Shown piece by piece: positions 5,398-8,841 of a DNA stretch of 8,841 bases. How positions within the stretch are numbered: the stretch's first letter is position 1; every line of letters starts with the position of its first letter. The DNA is from Bacillota bacterium. Its GTDB lineage: Bacteria; Bacillota; Clostridia; Peptostreptococcales; Anaerovoracaceae. The position numbers and the translations under genes are program-made. The notes beneath the pieces were generated by a model. It was not told where the DNA came from. It made no database searches and saw only the letters and a list, made by a program, of their open reading frames with translations. The DNA is taken from assembly GCA_023394035.1 (NCBI GenBank), contig JAEXBK010000164.1, positions 1 through 8,841 on the forward strand, read 5' to 3'.

Positions 5398-6183
5398 ATG
5401 GATCTAAAGAAATATTTTGCCGAAAACAGAATACTTATAATGGACGGCGGATCCGGCACGGAGCTTTTGAAGGCGGGATATGAACCTCATAATGCGCCAT
5501 ATGATGCTGTGGTGAGTCTGCATAGGGCTTATCTTGGAGCAGGAAGCGCATTAATTCTTTCAAACACTTTTTCGCCTAACTGCAATAACAGCAAGCTGTA
5601 TGCGGATATTGCGGTTTCAGCTACCCAAAATTTTGGAACGGGACGCTTTGCTGCTATGGACATAGGTCCAAGGGCAGATTACGAGGCGTATTTTGATGAT
5701 GCAAAAGCGGGAGTGGATGCCGGCGTTGATATTATTTTCCTTGAGACAATGCTTACTATAGAAGGCACAAGGGCGGCAATAAGAGCCGCAAGAAGAGCAG
5801 CAGGAGAGAAGAAGCTCCCGATATTCGTTTCGGCGACATTTACCGAAAGCGGGTATCTGCATGGAGCTACAGGTGTCACGGCTGCCCAATTTGCAGAGAT
5901 GGCGGAATGCGAAGGCGCGGATGCGGTAGGCGCAAACTGTTCGTTCGGACCGCTTTTGATGAGAACGAGCAGAATCGTAGAAGAGATGAAAAACGCAGTA
6001 AAAATTCCGATAATTTGTAAACCGAATGCCGGAAGCGGAAACGCATATACGCCGCAGCTCTTCGCTGATGAGATGATAGGGCTTATAGAGCAGGGCGCGA
6101 GTATAATCGGAGGCTGCTGCGGAACTACGCCGCACCACATTATGATATTAAGAGAAAAACTTGAGAAAGGTCGGTATTTGTAA
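5398..6183 (+). CDS. Compact homocysteine S-methyltransferase family protein
   Basis: Predicted zinc-dependent enzyme that moves a methyl group to homocysteine to make methionine. Seen in 261 aa: IMDGGSGTELL (14-24), LSNTFSPN (54-61), the DIGP turn (88-91), FLET (114-117), GANCSFGP with Cys181, KPNAGSG (208-214) and GGCCGTTPHHI with Cys240 and Cys241. The three Cys are the expected zinc ligands. The protein is short: MmuM or the MetH homocysteine domain have about 300-320 residues, and the gaps fall between NTF and DIGP and between DIGP and FLET. No folate-binding, cobalamin-binding or methylenetetrahydrofolate reductase domain or gene is present, so the methyl donor could be S-methylmethionine, S-adenosylmethionine or a separate corrinoid protein. 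The start is fixed at ATG 5398 because an in-frame TAA lies at 5389-5391. There is no SD, suggesting leaderless initiation. The stop overlaps the next start in TAATG, so translation is probably coupled. Family is certain; donor unknown. Confidence 0.9.
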   Translation: MDLKKYFAENRILIMDGGSGTELLKAGYEPHNAPYDAVVSLHRAYLGAGSALILSNTFSPNCNNSKLYADIAVSATQNFGTGRFAAMDIGPRADYEAYFDDAKAGVDAGVDIIFLETMLTIEGTRAAIRAARRAAGEKKLPIFVSATFTESGYLHGATGVTAAQFAEMAECEGADAVGANCSFGPLLMRTSRIVEEMKNAVKIPIICKPNAGSGNAYTPQLFADEMIGLIEQGASIIGGCCGTTPHHIMILREKLEKGRYL

Positions 6184-7106
6184 TGACTTTATCACAGCTT
6201 AGATATGTAATCGCCATTGCAGAGGCAGGATCTCTAAACAAGGCGGCAGATGCACTATATGTTGCACAGCCTTCTTTGACGGGGGCGATGCAGGAGCTCG
6301 AGAAGGAGCTTGGATTTGCAATATTTAATCGCGGCGGAAGGGGTGTCACCTTGACTTCTGACGGCGCAGAATTTCTCCTGTACGCAAGATCCGTATACGG
6401 CTCATATGAGGAGATGATGGAAAAATACGGACCTGCCGGAAGCATCAAAAAGAAATTTGGGGTATCGACTCAGCACTATTCCTTTGCAACAAAGGCATTC
6501 GTCGAGATGGTAAAGAACTTTGATATGAGTGAATATGAGTTTGCTATCCGCGAGACCAAGACGAAGGATGTTATAAACGATGTAGAGAGTATGAGGAGCG
6601 AGATAGGAATACTCTATCTGAGCGATTTTAACAGGAAGGCGATAAGCAAGCTGCTCACCTCATCAAATATAGAATTCCATAAGCTGATAGATTGCTACTC
6701 ATATGTATATCTGTGGAAGGGGCATCCGCTCGCAAAGGAAAGGTCGATAGGCTACGATCAGCTCATTCACTACCCTTGCTGCACGTTTGAACAGGGTGAT
6801 GACGCTTCATTTTACTTTACAGAGGAAATAATGGATACTAAAGAGTATCCGCGCACGATCAAAGTAAACGACCGCGCAACAATGCTGAATCTCATGGTAG
6901 GCTTGAACGGCTACACTATATGCTCAGGCATAATATGTGAAGAGCTGAACGGCACGGACTATATAGCAGTTCCGTATAAGGGTGACGACGATAGCCCGAA
7001 CTGCGTTATGGAGGTCGGATATATAATAAGAAAGAATACAAGACTCAGCAAAATGGGTGAATTGTATATTTCAAAGCTAAAAGATTATTTGGGGATAAAA
7101 GAATGA
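6183..7106 (+). CDS. LysR-family regulator, MetR/MtaR-like
   Basis: This 307-aa protein begins with a LysR winged helix (1-60): TLSQLRYVIAIAEAGSLNKAAD, LYVAQPSLTGAMQELEKELG, FNRGGRGVTLTSDGAEFL. The effector domain opens with FGVSTQHYSFATKAFVEMV (93-111), a stretch I associate with Firmicute LysR proteins that control methionine and cysteine genes (MtaR/MetR, CmbR). It ends with the usual extracytoplasmic-binding-protein-like fold. The ATG at 6183 shares one base with the methyltransferase stop (TAATG). GAGAAAGG at 6163-6170 is rather far away, so coupling probably matters. Most LysR genes are divergent from their targets; this one lies inside the operon, between a homocysteine enzyme and an exporter, which suggests it senses a sulfur amino acid or precursor and autoregulates through the palindrome at 5347-5363. 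The family is certain; the ligand is inferred. Confidence 0.93.
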   Translation: MTLSQLRYVIAIAEAGSLNKAADALYVAQPSLTGAMQELEKELGFAIFNRGGRGVTLTSDGAEFLLYARSVYGSYEEMMEKYGPAGSIKKKFGVSTQHYSFATKAFVEMVKNFDMSEYEFAIRETKTKDVINDVESMRSEIGILYLSDFNRKAISKLLTSSNIEFHKLIDCYSYVYLWKGHPLAKERSIGYDQLIHYPCCTFEQGDDASFYFTEEIMDTKEYPRTIKVNDRATMLNLMVGLNGYTICSGIICEELNGTDYIAVPYKGDDDSPNCVMEVGYIIRKNTRLSKMGELYISKLKDYLGIKE

Positions 7107-8440
7107 CAGGCACAAATTTAATGACGGAAGGCTCGTACAGGCGGAAGATAATAGGCTTTGCAATACCGGTATTCTTCGGACACCTTTGCCAGCAGATGTA
7201 CAACGTAATAGACTCTCTTATCGTGGGAAATTTTGTCAGCTCCTCCGCACTTGCGGCGGTCAGCTCATCCGGTAATATGATATTCCTCGTAATAGGATTC
7301 TTTGAAGGGTTATCCGTCGGAGCAAGCGTTGTAATAGCACAGTATATAGGTGCAAGAGATAAGAAACGAATTGAGCAGGCGGTTCATTCTACGGTGGCTC
7401 TCGGAATTGCCGCAAGTATTTTGCTAACTTTATTCGGAGTCCTTATGGCTCCCGTAATATTGAGCTGGATAAACACGCCGGCAGACGTAATGCCTGAATC
7501 ACTCTCATATTTCAGCATTTATTTCGGAGGTGTGACGGGTATCGTCATGTATAACACCTTCGCATCAATCATCAGGGCATCGGGAGACAGCAGGCATCCG
7601 CTCTATTATCTGATAATATCCTCCGTGGTGAATGTTGTACTTGATCTTGTATTTATAACTCAGTTCAACTGGGGAGTGAGCGGTGCGGCTGCAGCAACTG
7701 TTATTTCACAGGTTCTCAGCGCAATCATGGCGTGTATACACCTTCTTCGCGCAAAAGACGATTGCAGGCTGATACCGAAGAAAATAGGCTTTACAAAGGA
7801 TATACTGCTCAGAATAATAAGATACGGGTTGCCGTCGGGACTGCAGTTTTCGATGATATCTCTATCAAATGTAGTGATACAGTCTTTCATAAATTTTTAC
7901 GGCAAAATGGCAATGGCCGGAATCGGGGCGTACACCAAGATAGAAGGCTTTGTATTCATACCGACTTCGTGCTTCAGCATGGCACTTACGACATTTATAG
8001 GTCAGAATATAGGTGCAGGACTAAAGAATAGAACAAAGAAGGGCATACGCTTCGGTGTTATGTGCACGGTAATAACATCGCAAATAGTCGGGGTATTACT
8101 GTTCATATTTGCACCGCAGCTCATTTCACTGTTTGACAGCACACCGGAGGTCGTCGCATACGGCGTTGCGCGTGCCAGAATCGTTACGATGTTTTTCTGC
8201 TTCGTATCATATTCGCATGTGATGGCGGCTGTCCTAAGAGGTCTCGGAAGAGCGATCGTGCCTATGCTCGTCATGATGATCTGTTGGTGTGGAGTCAGGG
8301 TTGCGGTTCTATTCATTACAGGTCTTTTCTTCCATTCAATCGAATTGACATACTGGATATACCCGATCACATGGACGCTCAGTACAATAGTATTTTTCCT
8401 GTCATATAGAAAAATAGATATGGATAATTTGCAGCTTTAA
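7103..8440 (+). CDS. MATE-family multidrug/metabolite exporter
   Basis: This 445-aa integral membrane protein has about 12 hydrophobic helices in two related halves, as expected for Na+- or H+-driven MATE antiporters. Seen: the N-terminal LMTEGSYRRKIIGFAIPVFF and CQQMYNVIDSLIVGNFV (29-45), the loop IRASGDSRHPLYY (157-169), the second-half start YGLPSGLQFSM (241-251), FIGQNIGAG (298-306) and LRGLGRAIVPM (378-388). This pattern resembles the MepA/DinF-like branch common in Firmicutes. Its start overlaps the LysR stop by four bases (ATGA), with GGGGA at 7091-7095 as SD, so it is translationally coupled to a regulator and a methyltransferase. That context suggests it exports something related to the operon's inducer, for example a toxic sulfur metabolite or amino-acid analogue; a generic drug pump is equally possible. 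No clear terminator follows. Confidence 0.94.
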   Translation: MTGTNLMTEGSYRRKIIGFAIPVFFGHLCQQMYNVIDSLIVGNFVSSSALAAVSSSGNMIFLVIGFFEGLSVGASVVIAQYIGARDKKRIEQAVHSTVALGIAASILLTLFGVLMAPVILSWINTPADVMPESLSYFSIYFGGVTGIVMYNTFASIIRASGDSRHPLYYLIISSVVNVVLDLVFITQFNWGVSGAAAATVISQVLSAIMACIHLLRAKDDCRLIPKKIGFTKDILLRIIRYGLPSGLQFSMISLSNVVIQSFINFYGKMAMAGIGAYTKIEGFVFIPTSCFSMALTTFIGQNIGAGLKNRTKKGIRFGVMCTVITSQIVGVLLFIFAPQLISLFDSTPEVVAYGVARARIVTMFFCFVSYSHVMAAVLRGLGRAIVPMLVMMICWCGVRVAVLFITGLFFHSIELTYWIYPITWTLSTIVFFLSYRKIDMDNLQL

Positions 8441-8445
8441 TATGA

Positions 8446-8480
8446 TTTTGTAAACCTCAACAAAATCGGGGTTTACAAAA
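8446..8480 (+). promoter_or_regulatory. Candidate BirA (biotin repressor) operator
   Basis: TTTTGTAAACC (8446-8456) and GGTTTACAAAA (8470-8480) are exact reverse complements 13 bases apart. The core half-sites TTGTAAACC and GGTTTACAA are, from memory, those of the E. coli bio operator and the general BirA consensus; spacers there are usually 14-16 bases, so 13 is slightly short. A competing hairpin, GATTTTGT (8444-8451) with ACAAAATC (8460-8467), overlaps it. Neither strand has a T run after the stem, so it is not a terminator. It stands 38 bases before the small membrane gene. Confidence 0.5.
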
Positions 8481-8517
8481 GATGGCGGGCGATATTTCAG
8501 TTTAGAAGGGATACAAA

Positions 8518-8640
8518 ATGAAACATACATGGTGGAAATTTATAATCATAGCTGTTTGTGCTTGCATCATCGGAGGGATACTTATTAATATATGTCCTGA
8601 GCTTGAAGCATGGCTTCACAGAATCACGGGGTGGAATTAA
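8518..8640 (+). CDS. 40-residue single-span membrane protein, unknown function
   Basis: ATG 8518 is preceded by GAAGGGA (8505-8511) at 6 bases, and TAA lies at 8638-8640. The sequence starts MKHTWWKF, has one hydrophobic helix at about 8-24 (IIIAVCACIIGGILINI) and ends in an amphipathic segment with two Trp (PELEAWLHRITGWN). I recognise no family. The strong SD, the coherent membrane pattern and the 2-base gap to the next gene, whose SD lies inside this one, support a real gene. Its position between a possible biotin operator and an EamA permease suggests a small transporter partner or a leader-type coupling gene; both are guesses. Confidence 0.65.
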   Translation: MKHTWWKFIIIAVCACIIGGILINICPELEAWLHRITGWN

Positions 8641-8642
8641 AT

Positions 8643-8841
8643 ATGAAAAATAACAATCAAAACAACATGCTGATAGGTTCTCTCTGTGCTCTTAGCTGCG
8701 AGGTTCTTTTCGGGCTAAGCTATATTTTTACAAAGCATGCCGTCACAAATGCGAGTATGTGGGCGTTGCTCGGTTGGCGATTCGTAATCGCTTTTGTAGC
8801 AATGATGATACTGAGAGCCTTCGGCATAATAAAGATAAACC
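8643..8841 (+). CDS. N-terminus of an EamA/DMT-family permease (3' end outside window)
   Basis: The 66 visible residues start at ATG 8643, with GGGGTGGA (8628-8635) as SD inside the end of the preceding small gene. After a polar MKNNNQNN start, the helix MLIGSLCALSCEVLFGLSYI is followed by FTKHAVTNASMWALLGWRF, the typical first-repeat pattern of EamA transporters, and then a second helix (VIAFVAMMILRAF). DMT proteins of this type export or import small metabolites with ten helices in two EamA repeats. E. coli YigM, a biotin importer, belongs to this superfamily, which is relevant because of the BirA-like operator upstream. The substrate cannot be read from this fragment. It probably forms an operon with the 40-residue gene. 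Confidence 0.88.
   Translation, partial: MKNNNQNNMLIGSLCALSCEVLFGLSYIFTKHAVTNASMWALLGWRFVIAFVAMMILRAFGIIKIN

Noticed and set aside
5617..6140. Long minus-strand open frames within the methyltransferase gene
   Set aside because: They are antisense shadows of a gene with clear catalytic motifs, and they show no domain pattern or SD.
8446..8480. Intrinsic terminator of the MATE gene
   Set aside because: The stem is AT-rich and is not followed by a T run on either strand.

Overview
The window looks like chromosomal DNA of an anaerobic, low-to-mid GC Firmicute of the class Clostridia. The evidence is the purine-rich Shine-Dalgarno (SD) sites, the membrane-anchored XRE regulators, the clostridial-type iron alcohol dehydrogenase, the Old Yellow Enzyme (OYE) type flavin reductase and the small Firmicute zinc-ribbon protein. 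An Anaerovoracaceae/Mogibacterium-like relative is a guess from the style of the proteins, not something shown. There are no rRNA or tRNA genes, CRISPR arrays, transposases or phage genes.

Layout: (1) 3-476, the C-terminal end of a DUF4143-type AAA ATPase that enters from the left edge. (2) 582-1478, an XRE-type DNA-binding protein with one membrane helix. (3) 1521-2852, a self-contained unit with an extended -10 promoter, an iron-dependent alcohol dehydrogenase in well-expressed codons, and a strong intrinsic terminator. (4) 2926-3894, a compact OYE-family NAD(P)H:flavin oxidoreductase. (5) 3915-5005, a near-consensus promoter, a 12-bp inverted repeat and a second XRE regulator with six membrane helices. 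(6) 5017-5397, a short divergent region. A minus-strand zinc-ribbon gene has a plausible promoter and terminator but has lost its start codon and first Cys. It faces the promoter of the next operon. (7) 5398-8440, an overlapping three-gene operon: compact homocysteine S-methyltransferase, MetR/MtaR-like LysR regulator and MATE exporter. (8) 8446-8841, an inverted repeat identical in its half-sites to biotin-repressor operators, a 40-residue membrane peptide and the start of an EamA/DMT permease that runs off the right edge.

How the genes may work together: the tightest unit is the methyltransferase-LysR-MATE operon. Its start has an extended -10 only 9 bases before the ATG, no SD, and a TATAG-N7-CTATG palindrome near -40 that resembles sites of MetR/MtaR-type LysR proteins. 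This suggests an autoregulated sulfur-amino-acid operon with a leaderless first gene and a co-expressed exporter. The right-hand unit may be a biotin-regulated small protein plus EamA transporter. The alcohol dehydrogenase and flavin reductase are probably redox or fermentation enzymes with no demonstrated link to each other. The two XRE genes look like separate membrane-anchored sensors.
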